64,000 nt of DNA from Chitinivorax sp. PXF-14 (GTDB taxonomy: Bacteria > Pseudomonadota > Gammaproteobacteria > Burkholderiales > SCOH01): positions 62,001 through 126,000 of the forward strand of contig NZ_JBFNXJ010000009.1 in NCBI RefSeq assembly GCF_040812015.1, in the 5' to 3' direction. This document shows positions 47,257-54,749 of the stretch, piece by piece; position 1 is the first letter of the stretch, and each line of letters begins with the position of its first letter. Made by a program: the position numbers and the translations under genes. Under the pieces are notes generated by a model that worked only from the letters and a program-made list of their open reading frames with translations, did no database searches and was not told where the DNA came from.

Positions 47257-47272
47257 AGCAATAAGCGGGCCA
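47257..47272 (-). promoter_or_regulatory. Sigma-54 promoter of ntrBC
   Basis: Minus strand TGGCCC (47272-47267), five bases, TTGCT (47261-47257), with the invariant GG-N10-GC spacing, compared with the consensus TGGCAC-N5-TTGCW. It lies about 25 bp before the ntrB ATG. Single GCACC/GGTGC half-sites lie upstream, but no full NtrC dyad was found there. Confidence 0.65.
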
Positions 47273-47417
47273 TGACCCGATGCACCGAAAAAAAGCCCAA
47301 TAAGCCGGGGACTTAACGATCGCACCAGATTGAACGGGGGCCGCACCAGGGGCTGGCAGGCGCTCAGAACAGGTGCAGGCGGGCACCCGGCCTGTTCACA
47401 CGCACCATTTTAGTGCG

Positions 47418-47945
47418 TCAACGGGTGTTGCGAAGTTCTTTCTTGATCGCCTGGATATTGGCTTCGTGGTTCGACACGGCTTCACGCAGCTTGCCGAGGC
47501 GTACCTGGCGCTGCGCGGCATCTTCCCCGGTACGGGCAGCCTGGCCATCGTCATAGGCGCGGCGCGCGTCGGCCAGCAACTTTTCCTCGCCGGCCAGCTC
47601 ATTGTCGAGAATGCCGCGACGTGTGGAGTCGCGCTTGCGCTGCGTGCCGATGTCGACACTGGGGAAGTCCGCCGGCCCCGGATTCACATTGACCCGTGGC
47701 GCGGCAGCGGATGAGGCGCCGCTCCCCTTGTAGCGCGGAGCGGGAATACTGTTGTAGACCCCGAGATCGAGCTTGTTCGCCCCTTTGATCGGCACATTGG
47801 AATAGGTGATGCGGCCGTTTTCGTCGACGTATTTATAGATGTCGGCGCGGGCCACACCGGCCGAGGCGGCAAGGCACAAGGTCACCCCCAGCGTCAGTAG
47901 GCGGGGCACGAATCGGCAGGCAGGGGCGGGCAATGCAAAAGGCAT
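47418..47945 (-). CDS. DUF4124-domain exported protein
   Basis: A 175-residue protein. A signal peptide (LLTLGVTLCLAASAGVARA) is followed by a DUF4124 domain (DIYKYVDENGRITYSNVPIK), then a linker and a charged C-terminal helix. Proteins of this type often sit between glnA and ntrB in betaproteobacteria. The role is unknown; periplasmic location is inferred. It lies downstream of glnA's terminator and has its own unresolved promoter. Confidence 0.8.
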   Translation of the reverse strand: MPFALPAPACRFVPRLLTLGVTLCLAASAGVARADIYKYVDENGRITYSNVPIKGANKLDLGVYNSIPAPRYKGSGASSAAAPRVNVNPGPADFPSVDIGTQRKRDSTRRGILDNELAGEEKLLADARRAYDDGQAARTGEDAAQRQVRLGKLREAVSNHEANIQAIKKELRNTR

Positions 47946-48050
47946 GAAACGGCGTTTGGGTAACGAGCTAAGGGGTTGGCGCGAGTGTAGAAAGTTTCTC
48001 GCGATAGAGCAACAGACAGGTTAATGACACCAGAATTCCCGGAGTGGCAC

Positions 48051-48084
48051 AAAAAACAAAAGGAGCGGCAAGCCGCTCCTTTTG
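48051..48084 (-). terminator. Terminator of glnA
   Basis: Minus strand: CAAAAGGAGCGG (48084-48073), CCGCTCCTTTTG (48068-48057), then TTTTTT (48056-48051). It lies 30 bp after the glnA stop. Confidence 0.92.
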
Positions 48085-48113
48085 CTGATGGCAGGTAATG
48101 CCTTCGCGACAGC

Positions 48114-49523
48114 TTACAGGCTGTAGTACATCGCGAATTCGACCGGGTGAGTGGTCATGCGGAACTTCTGGACTTCTTCCATCTTCAGCTCGATGTAGGA
48201 ATCGATCCATTCGTTCGAGAACACACCGCCACGGGTCAGGAACTCGCGGTCCTTGTCGAGGGCTTCCAGCGCCATTTCCAGGCTGTGGCAAACCTTCGGG
48301 ATCAGCTTGTCTTCTTCAGGCGGCAGATCGTACAGGTTCTTGTCCATCGCGTCGCCCGGGTGAATCTTGTTCTGAACGCCGTCCAGACCAGCCATCATCA
48401 GTGCGGAGAAAGCCAGGTACGGGTTGGCCAGAGGATCCGGGAAGCGAGCCTCGATGCGGCGAGCCTTTTCGGAAGCCACGAACGGGATGCGGATCGAAGC
48501 CGAGCGGTTCTTGGCCGAGTAAGCCAGCATTACCGGTGCTTCGTAGCCAGGAACCAGACGCTTGTACGAGTTGGTGCCCGGGTTGGTGATCGCGTTCAGC
48601 GCCTTGGCGTGCTTGATGATGCCACCGATGTAGTGCAGCGCGAACTCGGACAGGCCAGCGTAGCCATTGCCCGCGAACAGGTTCTTGCCGTCCTTCCAGA
48701 TCGATTGGTGAACGTGCATGCCCGAACCGTTGTCGCCAACGATAGGCTTCGGCATGAAGGTAGCGGTCTTGCCGTAGGCGTGAGATACGTTGTGCACCAC
48801 GTACTTCAGGATCTGCGTCCAGTCAGCGCGCTGAACCAGCGTCGAGAACTTGGTGCCGATTTCGCACTGGCCGGCAGTCGCCACTTCGTGGTGGTGAACT
48901 TCAACCGGCACGCCCAGCTCTTCGAGCGCGACACACATTGCGGCGCGAACGTCCTGGAACGAATCGACCGGCGGAACCGGGAAGTAGCCGCCCTTGACGC
49001 CCGGGCGGTGGCCCATGTTGCCGCCGTCGAACTTCTGAGCCGACGCCCATGCCGCTTCTTCGGATTCGATCTTGACGTGGGTACCGGACATATCGGTGCC
49101 CCAGGTGATGCTGTCGAAGATGAAGAATTCGGGTTCCGGGCCGAAGTAGGCAGTGTCGCCCAGGCCGGATGCCTTCAGGTAAGCTTCAGCGCGCTTGGCG
49201 ATGGAGCGCGGGTCGCGGTCGTAGCCCTTGCCGTCGACCGGATCGATCACGTCGCAAGTCAGGAACAGGGTCGGCTCGTCGAAGAACGGGTCGATGTTGG
49301 CGGTCGACGGATCGGGCATCAGCAGCATGTCGGATGCTTGAATACCCTTCCAGCCGGCGATCGACGAACCGTCGAAAGCGTGGCCATGCTCGAACCACTC
49401 TTCATCCACGACGTGAGCAGGAACGGAAACGTGCTGCTCCTTGCCACGGGTATCGGTAAAGCGCAGGTCAACGAATTTGATTTCGTTGTCCTGAATCATC
49501 TTCAAAACGTTGGCGACCGCCAT
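48114..49523 (-). CDS. glnA: Glutamine synthetase type I
   Basis: A 469-residue dodecameric enzyme that assimilates ammonia into glutamine. Motifs: [37 protein letters not shown] (latch region), [27 protein letters not shown] with the catalytic loop, and the adenylylation Tyr in [13 protein letters not shown], so it is the GlnE-regulated beta subtype. Length matches E. coli GlnA (469). It is preceded by a sigma-54 promoter and two NtrC sites. Confidence 0.98.
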   Translation of the reverse strand: MAVANVLKMIQDNEIKFVDLRFTDTRGKEQHVSVPAHVVDEEWFEHGHAFDGSSIAGWKGIQASDMLLMPDPSTANIDPFFDEPTLFLTCDVIDPVDGKGYDRDPRSIAKRAEAYLKASGLGDTAYFGPEPEFFIFDSITWGTDMSGTHVKIESEEAAWASAQKFDGGNMGHRPGVKGGYFPVPPVDSFQDVRAAMCVALEELGVPVEVHHHEVATAGQCEIGTKFSTLVQRADWTQILKYVVHNVSHAYGKTATFMPKPIVGDNGSGMHVHQSIWKDGKNLFAGNGYAGLSEFALHYIGGIIKHAKALNAITNPGTNSYKRLVPGYEAPVMLAYSAKNRSASIRIPFVASEKARRIEARFPDPLANPYLAFSALMMAGLDGVQNKIHPGDAMDKNLYDLPPEEDKLIPKVCHSLEMALEALDKDREFLTRGGVFSNEWIDSYIELKMEEVQKFRMTTHPVEFAMYYSL

Positions 49524-49651
49524 GTTCTTCTCCTGTTTCGGATTACGTGATGTAAGCGTCTGTTATTAAAGCCGTTTCAGCACGGCGAAGCGGCTACTGC
49601 ATATTCAGACAGTTTGACTTCAGCGCAGCCTGCGCGACGTGCAGTGATTGA

Positions 49652-49667
49652 AGCATGAAGCGTGCCA
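49652..49667 (-). promoter_or_regulatory. Sigma-54 promoter of glnA
   Basis: Minus strand TGGCAC (49667-49662), GCTTC, ATGCT (49656-49652); GG-N10-GC spacing is exact. It is about 130 bp upstream of the glnA ATG, leaving a long leader. Confidence 0.82.
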
Positions 49668-49729
49668 TGCCCCAAAATGAGCCAAGCTATTGTGCCATAA
49701 CGAGCTTTATTGCAGCCAGTGCATTCTTA

Positions 49730-49776
49730 GGCACACATATGGTGCATTACATTTTGCACCGCACCGTTTTGGTGCA
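49730..49776 (-). promoter_or_regulatory. Two NtrC-binding sites upstream of glnA
   Basis: Site 1 (49760-49776): GCACC-N5-GGTGC, a perfect dyad matching the NtrC consensus TGCACC-N5-GGTGCA. Site 2 (49730-49746): GCACA-N5-GGTGC read on the plus strand, one mismatch. The centres are 30 bp apart, about three helical turns, and lie about 85 and 115 bp upstream of the -12 element. This resembles the tandem high-affinity sites of enteric glnAp2. They also lie upstream of the divergent rhodanese gene. Confidence 0.82.
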
Positions 49777-49841
49777 AATCTTTCGCGTAGCGCCCCCTTT
49801 CCTGTTTTGCAATAATTTAAAAAACGGAACAAGGAGTGACC

Positions 49842-50294
49842 ATGAGCAAGATCAATAACATCCTGCTCGGCGCCAAACAACGCGCAGAGCAGATGGGGCT
49901 ACCCTATTCCGGCGCATTGCTGCCGGAAGAGGCCTACGAAATCATGCAGCACATAGCATCGGCCAAGCTGGTCGATGTGCGCTCCAGTGCGGAGTGGAAC
50001 TTCGTCGGCATCGTGCCCGGCGCGGTGAACATCGAGTGGAAGACCTTCCCGGGCATGATCGAGAACCCCAATTTCCTGAATCAGCTGAAGCATCAGGTCG
50101 ACCCAGAAGGCATCGTCATGTTCATGTGCCGAACCGGCGCGCGCTCGGACCAGACGGCAAGGCTCGCGGCCGAACACGGCTACGTGGACTGCTTCAACGT
50201 GCTCGAGGGCTTCGAAGGGGACAAGGACGGCCAGGGCCATCGCGGCAGCGTGACGGGCTGGAAGGCCAAGCAGCTGCCCTGGTCGCAAGGCTGA
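49842..50294 (+). CDS. Rhodanese-like domain protein
   Basis: A 150-residue protein with one rhodanese domain (SAKLVDVRSSAEWNFVGIVP ... VMFMCRTGARSDQTARLAAE); the active-site Cys is in CRTGARS. Probable sulfur transferase. The ATG at 49842 has AAGGAG five bases upstream; a GTG two codons earlier overlaps that site and is unlikely. It is divergent from glnA, and the shared 318-bp region holds the NtrC sites. Confidence 0.88.
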   Translation: MSKINNILLGAKQRAEQMGLPYSGALLPEEAYEIMQHIASAKLVDVRSSAEWNFVGIVPGAVNIEWKTFPGMIENPNFLNQLKHQVDPEGIVMFMCRTGARSDQTARLAAEHGYVDCFNVLEGFEGDKDGQGHRGSVTGWKAKQLPWSQG

Positions 50295-50297
50295 GCG

Positions 50298-50630
50298 ATG
50301 CGCTGGCTGATCCTGGCGATCGTCGTGGCGGCGGGCGCCTATTACGCCGATGTCGGCGGACTGCGTGGCAAGCTGTCGCCACTGGTGGCGGCGACCCAAT
50401 CTCCGGCGCCCTCCGTATCCGTCGTGCGCTGGCGCGACGCCAACGGCCACTGGGTCTACGGCGATGCAGCCCAGGCACCGAGCGGCACCCACGTGGAGCC
50501 GGTGAAGTTCGCTCCACTCAATACCATGCCAGCCGAACCGCACACCGCCTCCACCGCGACGGCACCTACGCAGTCACAGCAGCCGCGCAATCTCGCACTG
50601 GAGCGCATCGACAAGGCGATCAACCGCTAG
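50298..50630 (+). CDS. Small membrane-anchored protein, DUF4124-like
   Basis: A 110-residue protein with an N-terminal hydrophobic helix (WLILAIVVAAGAYYADVG) that could be a signal anchor. A short DUF4124-like stretch follows (VVRWRDANGHWVYGDAAQ), then a low-complexity tail. Function unknown. It starts three bases after the rhodanese stop and is probably in the same transcript. Confidence 0.6.
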   Translation: MRWLILAIVVAAGAYYADVGGLRGKLSPLVAATQSPAPSVSVVRWRDANGHWVYGDAAQAPSGTHVEPVKFAPLNTMPAEPHTASTATAPTQSQQPRNLALERIDKAINR

Positions 50631-50776
50631 GGCCGGCGCGCGCACCCACATCGGGCCTCGCCCATCGGTGGCGGCATACCGCGCGGCCGGCTCGCCTCGA
50701 ACGACGCACGCAGGCCCAGGGCTCGCCGATAGCGGGGGGGCGCTGTGACCGGCGTGCTTCGAACGATCGCTCCCGC

Positions 50777-50825
50777 TATAATCGCACCATCGCATATCGG
50801 CCGGTCGACACGCTGTCGACCGGCC
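50777..50825 (+). promoter_or_regulatory. aroE promoter -10 and leader hairpin
   Basis: TATAAT at 50777-50782; no good -35 at the proper distance. About 16 bp downstream begins a perfect 11-bp stem: GGCCGGTCGAC (50799-50809), loop ACGCT, GTCGACCGGCC (50815-50825), followed by TCATTTTGT. Placed at the start of the transcript, it may act as a weak terminator/attenuator or stabilise the 5' end. It could instead terminate transcription arriving from the rhodanese operon. Confidence 0.5.
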
Positions 50826-50851
50826 TCATTTTGTCAGCAGGAAAACAGCAG

Positions 50852-51673
50852 ATGTCCGATCGATATGTCGTCATCGGCAACCCCGTTGCCCATAGCAAGT
50901 CCCCCCTGATCCATGCGGCCTTTGCCAAGCAGACCGGCGAGGACGTGCAGTACGACCGCCTGCTGGCGCCTGTCGACGGCTTCGACAGCGCGGTGTTCGA
51001 GCTGATCCAGAGCGGCGCCAAGGGCGCCAACGTCACGGTGCCGTTCAAGCAGGATGCATGGCGCCTCGCCAGCCGCCTGTCCGAACGGGCGAAACTCGCC
51101 GAGGCCGTCAACACGCTGAGCTTCGCGGGCGGCGAGATCGTCGGCGACAACACCGATGGCGTCGGCCTGACGCGCGACATCACGGCCAACCTGGGCGTCC
51201 CGCTCGCCGGCCGGCGCATCCTGCTGCTCGGCGCCGGCGGTGCGGCACGCGGCGTGTTGCTGCCGCTGCTGTCCTATCATCCGGCCATGCTGGTGGTCGC
51301 CAATCGCACCGCCGACAAGGCCATGCAGCTCGCGCGCCAGTTCGCGGCCTATGGCGAGGTCGCGGCCAGCGGCTATGCGGAGCTGGGCGAGCAGGCTTTC
51401 GACGTGGTGATCAACGCCACCTCGGCAAGCCTCAGCGATGCGTTGCCGCCCGTGCCCGCCAGCGCCTTTGCTGCGGGCAGCCTGGCTTACGACATGATGT
51501 ACGGCAAGGGTCTGACGCCCTTCCTGCAATTTGCCCAGGCGCACGGTGCGGCACGCCTGGCCGATGGCTTGGGCATGCTGGTCGAGCAGGCGGCCGAGTC
51601 GTTCCGCATCTGGCGCGGCGTCGAGCCGCGCACCGCAGCGCTGCTGAGCCTGCTCAGGGAGCAGCTCGCGTGA
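50852..51673 (+). CDS. aroE: Shikimate dehydrogenase
   Basis: A 273-residue NADPH-dependent enzyme of aromatic amino acid synthesis. Motifs: VIGNPVAHSKSPLIHAAFAK, catalytic Lys in NVTVPFKQDAW and Asp in GDNTDGVGLTRD, Rossmann loop LLLGAGGAARGVLLPLL, and a C-terminal DGLGMLVEQAAESFRIWRG. The first in-frame ATG after the leader hairpin is used. Its stop overlaps the GTG start of mtgA. Confidence 0.96.
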   Translation: MSDRYVVIGNPVAHSKSPLIHAAFAKQTGEDVQYDRLLAPVDGFDSAVFELIQSGAKGANVTVPFKQDAWRLASRLSERAKLAEAVNTLSFAGGEIVGDNTDGVGLTRDITANLGVPLAGRRILLLGAGGAARGVLLPLLSYHPAMLVVANRTADKAMQLARQFAAYGEVAASGYAELGEQAFDVVINATSASLSDALPPVPASAFAAGSLAYDMMYGKGLTPFLQFAQAHGAARLADGLGMLVEQAAESFRIWRGVEPRTAALLSLLREQLA

Positions 51674-52353
51674 AGTTGCTTGGCCGTCTGCTGCTATTTT
51701 TCATCATCATCCTGTTCGGTTACCAGCTCTGGCTGTTCGCACATGTCTGGTGGTGGGTCGATCACAATCCATCGGCCTCGGCCTTCATGGAGGAGCGGCT
51801 CGCCAAGCTGCAGGAAGAGGACCCCGAGGCCGAGCTGCGCCACAAGTGGGTCAACTACGAGCACATTTCGCCCAACCTCAAGCGGGCACTGGTGGCGAGC
51901 GAGGATGCCAAGTTCCTCGAACACGACGGCTTCGACTGGGAAGGCATCCAGAAAGCCTGGGAAAAGAACCAGAAGAAAGGCCGCATCGTTGCCGGTGGCT
52001 CGACCATCAGCCAGCAGCTGGCCAAGAACCTGTTCCTGTCGTCGAAGAAAACGCCGTGGCGCAAGGGTGAGGAAGCCGTCATCACGCTGATGCTGGAAAA
52101 GATGATGAGCAAGCGCCGCATCTTCGAGATCTACCTCAACGTGATCGAGTGGGGCAACGGCGTGTTCGGCGCCGACGCGGCGGCGCGCTATTACTACAAG
52201 ACCAGCGCGGCCAACCTGTCGGCAGCGCAGGCCGCCAAACTCGCATCGATGGTGACCAATCCACGCTATTTCGACGAGCATCGCAACGACCGCAAGCTGC
52301 TGCGCAAGACGGCGATCATCCAGCGCCGCATGCCGTCGGCAGATTTTCCGTGA
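51670..52353 (+). CDS. mtgA: Monofunctional peptidoglycan transglycosylase
   Basis: A 227-residue GT51 glycosyltransferase that polymerises lipid II. One N-terminal membrane helix (LLLFFIIILFGYQLWLFAHV) and the GT51 motifs: VASEDAKFLEHDGFDW with the catalytic Glu, GGSTISQQLAKNLFLS, and RRIFEIYLNVIEWGNGVFGA. No transpeptidase domain. The start GTG overlaps the aroE stop (GTGA). Slightly shorter than the 242-residue E. coli protein. Confidence 0.95.
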   Translation: MKLLGRLLLFFIIILFGYQLWLFAHVWWWVDHNPSASAFMEERLAKLQEEDPEAELRHKWVNYEHISPNLKRALVASEDAKFLEHDGFDWEGIQKAWEKNQKKGRIVAGGSTISQQLAKNLFLSSKKTPWRKGEEAVITLMLEKMMSKRRIFEIYLNVIEWGNGVFGADAAARYYYKTSAANLSAAQAAKLASMVTNPRYFDEHRNDRKLLRKTAIIQRRMPSADFP

Positions 52354-52393
52354 CGTGAGCAATTTCCCCAATCGCACTGTCACGGAAGCAAGG

Positions 52394-52431
52394 TATAATC
52401 CGCCCAGGATGCCGCCCCTATGGCGGTTTTT
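52394..52431 (+). promoter_or_regulatory. Candidate mgtE promoter -10 and adjacent short hairpin
   Basis: TATAAT (52394-52399) without a convincing -35, followed by a small hairpin CCGCC (52412-52416) / GGCGG (52422-52426) and TTTTT (52427-52431). The hairpin could terminate the aroE-mtgA message or form the 5' end of the mgtE leader. Confidence 0.45.
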
Positions 52432-52444
52432 CGAGAGTCTAGAA

Positions 52445-52501
52445 ATGGAACCCAGCAGTAGTAGCTTGACCTACACGCTTCGCCAACCCATCACAGCCTA
52501 G
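52445..52501 (+). CDS. Possible 18-residue leader peptide upstream of mgtE
   Basis: ATG at 52445, stop TAG at 52499-52501, encoding MEPSSSSLTYTLRQPITA. A GAGAG sequence (52433-52437) lies seven bases before the ATG, a suitable ribosome-binding site. It lies wholly in the mgtE leader and ends 48 bp before the mgtE start. The N-terminus MEP recalls the MgtL leader peptide of Salmonella mgtA, which also begins MEP. That resemblance is short and may be chance; translation is not proven. Confidence 0.4.
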   Translation: MEPSSSSLTYTLRQPITA

Positions 52502-52507
52502 CCTGCC

Positions 52508-52549
52508 GGTGCTCTTTTTGCCGCCCGCGCAGCCGGGTGAGAGAGCGCC
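52508..52549 (+). promoter_or_regulatory. Hairpin that would sequester the mgtE ribosome-binding site
   Basis: GGTGCTCT (52508-52515) can pair with AGAGCGCC (52542-52549), eight pairs including one G-U, directly against the mgtE ATG. An inner stem CCCG (52524-52527) / CGGG (52534-52537) closes around CGCAGC. The probable mgtE Shine-Dalgarno (GAGAG, 52541-52545) lies almost entirely in the paired strand. The same GCTCT (52511-52515) could instead pair with the AGAGT (52434-52438) covering the leader-ORF ribosome-binding site, giving a possible switch. Confidence 0.5.
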
Positions 52550-53989
52550 ATGAACGTCGCAGAACAAAAGCCGCAAGAAAGCCTACAAGAGAGCCTGCAG
52601 CAGGTGCAGCGCCTGCTCGCCCGCCACAAGCTGGTCGAGGACCTGGTCCACAAGCAGGACATGCCTCGCCACGACATCGTCGAAACCCTGGTCCACAAGC
52701 AGAATCTGGTCGAGCTGCAGCACAAGCTGGAACAGCTCCACCCGGCCGACGTCGCCTACATCCTGGAGACGCTGCCGCTCGACGACCGCCTGACGGTGTG
52801 GGATCTGGTCAAGGCCGAGCGCGACGGCGACATCCTGCTCGAGGTATCGGACTCGGTGCGCGAGTCGCTGCTCAAGTCGATGGACAGCGACGAAATCCTC
52901 GCTGCGACCGAGAACCTCGACGCCGACGAGATCGCCGACCTGGCGCCCGACCTGCCAACCGATGTCGTGCACGAGCTGATGGGCTCGCTCGATACCGAGG
53001 AACGCGAGCAGGTCCGTTCGGCGCTGTCCTACGACGAAGACCAGGTCGGTGGCCTGATGGACTTCGAGATGGTGACGATACGCGATGACGTCACGCTCGA
53101 AGTGGTACTGCGCTACCTGCGCCGCTTCGACGAGTTGCCCGACCACACCGACAAGCTGTTCGTCGTCGACAAGGCCGAAACGCTGCAGGGTGTACTGACG
53201 CTGAAGCGCCTGCTGATCAACGACCCGGAGAAATCCGTGGCCGAGGTGATGTCGCGCGACGTGGTCACCTTCCGTCCCGAGGACGATGCCGGCGACGCGG
53301 CCCAGTCCTTCGAGCGCTATGACCTGGTGTCGGCGCCGGTGGTCAACGAGGCCAGCAAGCTGGTCGGCCGCCTGACCGTGGACATGATGGTCGACGTGAT
53401 CCGTGAAGAATCCGAGAGCGAGATGCTGAGCCTCGCCGGCCTGCGCGAAGAGGAAGACCTGTTCTCGTCGGTGTGGGCATCGGCCAAGAACCGCTGGCCC
53501 TGGCTCGCCACCAATATCTGCACCGCCTTTGTCGCATCGCGCGTGATCGGCGCCTTCGAGGGCACGATCAGCCAGCTGGTCGCGCTGTCGACGCTGATGA
53601 CTATCGTCGCCGGTATCGGCGGCAACACCGGTAACCAGACCTCGACGCTGATCATCCGCGCGCTCGCGCTGGGCCAGGTCAATTCCAGCAATGCCCGGCG
53701 GCTGATCCTCAAGGAGCTCGGCATCGCACTGCTCAACGGCGCGGTGTGGGGCGGCGTGATGGGCCTGATCGCCTACCTGCTGTATCACCAGGTCTCGCTC
53801 GGGCTCGTGATGATGGCGGCGATGGTGCTCAATTTCCAGGTCGCGGCGCTGGTCGGCATCTTCGTCCCGCTGACAATGCACAAGATGGGGCGCGACCCGG
53901 CCTACGGCTCCAGCGTGTTACTGACGGCGACGACGGACAGCATGGGCTTCTTCATTTTCCTGGGCCTGGCGACGATCTTCCTGCTCTGA
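52550..53989 (+). CDS. mgtE: Magnesium transporter MgtE
   Basis: A 479-residue Mg2+-gated Mg2+ channel of the inner membrane. Long N-terminal helical domain (residues about 30-165: LHPADVAYILETLPLDDRLT, SMDSDEILAATENLDADEIA), two CBS domains (about 165-290) that sense Mg2+, a plug helix, and about five C-terminal membrane helices with the MgtE signature (IVAGIGGNTGNQTSTLIIRA). The structured leader is described separately. Followed by a bidirectional terminator. Confidence 0.96.
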   Translation: MNVAEQKPQESLQESLQQVQRLLARHKLVEDLVHKQDMPRHDIVETLVHKQNLVELQHKLEQLHPADVAYILETLPLDDRLTVWDLVKAERDGDILLEVSDSVRESLLKSMDSDEILAATENLDADEIADLAPDLPTDVVHELMGSLDTEEREQVRSALSYDEDQVGGLMDFEMVTIRDDVTLEVVLRYLRRFDELPDHTDKLFVVDKAETLQGVLTLKRLLINDPEKSVAEVMSRDVVTFRPEDDAGDAAQSFERYDLVSAPVVNEASKLVGRLTVDMMVDVIREESESEMLSLAGLREEEDLFSSVWASAKNRWPWLATNICTAFVASRVIGAFEGTISQLVALSTLMTIVAGIGGNTGNQTSTLIIRALALGQVNSSNARRLILKELGIALLNGAVWGGVMGLIAYLLYHQVSLGLVMMAAMVLNFQVAALVGIFVPLTMHKMGRDPAYGSSVLLTATTDSMGFFIFLGLATIFLL

Positions 53990-54003
53990 CACCAGCCCCA
54001 GAC

Positions 54004-54035
54004 GCAAAAAAGCACCGGTTCCGGTGCCTTTTTTG
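54004..54035. terminator. Bidirectional terminator between mgtE and the phosphatase gene
   Basis: GCACCGG (54012-54018) / CCGGTGC (54021-54027) flanked by A6 (54006-54011) and T6 (54029-54034), so it can serve mgtE on the plus strand and the convergent gene on the minus strand. Confidence 0.88.
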
Positions 54036-54047
54036 CGTTCAGCACGC

Positions 54048-54677
54048 TCAGATCTCGTCGAGCGCACCGTCGAGGTGGCGCAGGTCGGCCCAGCGCTCGA
54101 TCTCCCAATGTCCTTCCTGATAGCTGAGCCAGTTCAGCGCCGCATTGGGAATCGGGTAGTCGCGTGCGGCGTCGATCGGCTGCCCGCTCGCGACACGGTT
54201 GGCGATATGTAGCGCCCCGCCGTGCGTGACCACCAGCACGGTCTCGCCAGGATGGGCCTGGGCGATCTCCTCCAAGGTCTCGTGGACGCGGCAGCCGAAG
54301 CGGCGCAGTGACTCGCCGTCGCCAGGGATGTCGTAATCGAGCTCGCGCGCGGAAAACCGGCGATAGGCCTCGGGGTGCTGCTTCGAGCCCTCGACATGGG
54401 TCAACCCCTGGAAGACTCCATAGTGGCGTTCGCGCAGGCTCGGGCGAAAGCGGATCGGCAGCTTGAGCCGTTGCGCGGCCGCCTCGGCGGTCTGCCGCGC
54501 GCGCGTCAGGTCGCTGCTGTAGATGGCGTCGAAGCTTTCACCTGCCAAGCCGACGGCCGTGGCCTCGGCCTGCTTCACGCCATTGTCGTTGAGCGGCACA
54601 TCAATGTGGCCCTGCAGGCGGCGCGCCACGTTCCAGTCGGTCTCGCCGTGGCGGACCAGGCAAAGTCTTGTTTTCAT
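54048..54677 (-). CDS. Histidine phosphatase family protein (phosphoglycerate mutase-like)
   Basis: A 209-residue phosphatase. RHG motif LCLVRHGETDWN with the catalytic His, followed by GHIDVPLNDNGVKQA, YSSDLTRARQTAEA and the second His region VLVVTHGGALHIA. Sequence resembles GpmB/CobC-like broad phosphatases more than glycolytic mutase; substrate unknown. The upstream ATG 20 codons earlier is rejected because homology begins at MKTRLCLVRHG. Confidence 0.88.
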   Translation of the reverse strand: MKTRLCLVRHGETDWNVARRLQGHIDVPLNDNGVKQAEATAVGLAGESFDAIYSSDLTRARQTAEAAAQRLKLPIRFRPSLRERHYGVFQGLTHVEGSKQHPEAYRRFSARELDYDIPGDGESLRRFGCRVHETLEEIAQAHPGETVLVVTHGGALHIANRVASGQPIDAARDYPIPNAALNWLSYQEGHWEIERWADLRHLDGALDEI

Positions 54678-54749
54678 TGCGGGTTCTGATGCATGGAGAT
54701 AAGTAATTGTACCGTATTCACGCCATGTCGTTGACATTGTTGCAGCGCA

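Noticed and set aside
47281-47400. Full NtrC dyad upstream of ntrB
   Set aside because: Only isolated GCACC/GGTGC half-sites were found; none has the GCACC-N5-GGTGC spacing.
49655-49858. 67-codon frame between glnA and the rhodanese gene
   Set aside because: It overlaps the glnA sigma-54 promoter and both NtrC sites, has no family, and runs over the rhodanese start region.
52354-52549. M-box Mg2+ riboswitch upstream of mgtE
   Set aside because: The leader is too short and lacks the recognisable M-box core; a leader ORF with a small hairpin fits better.
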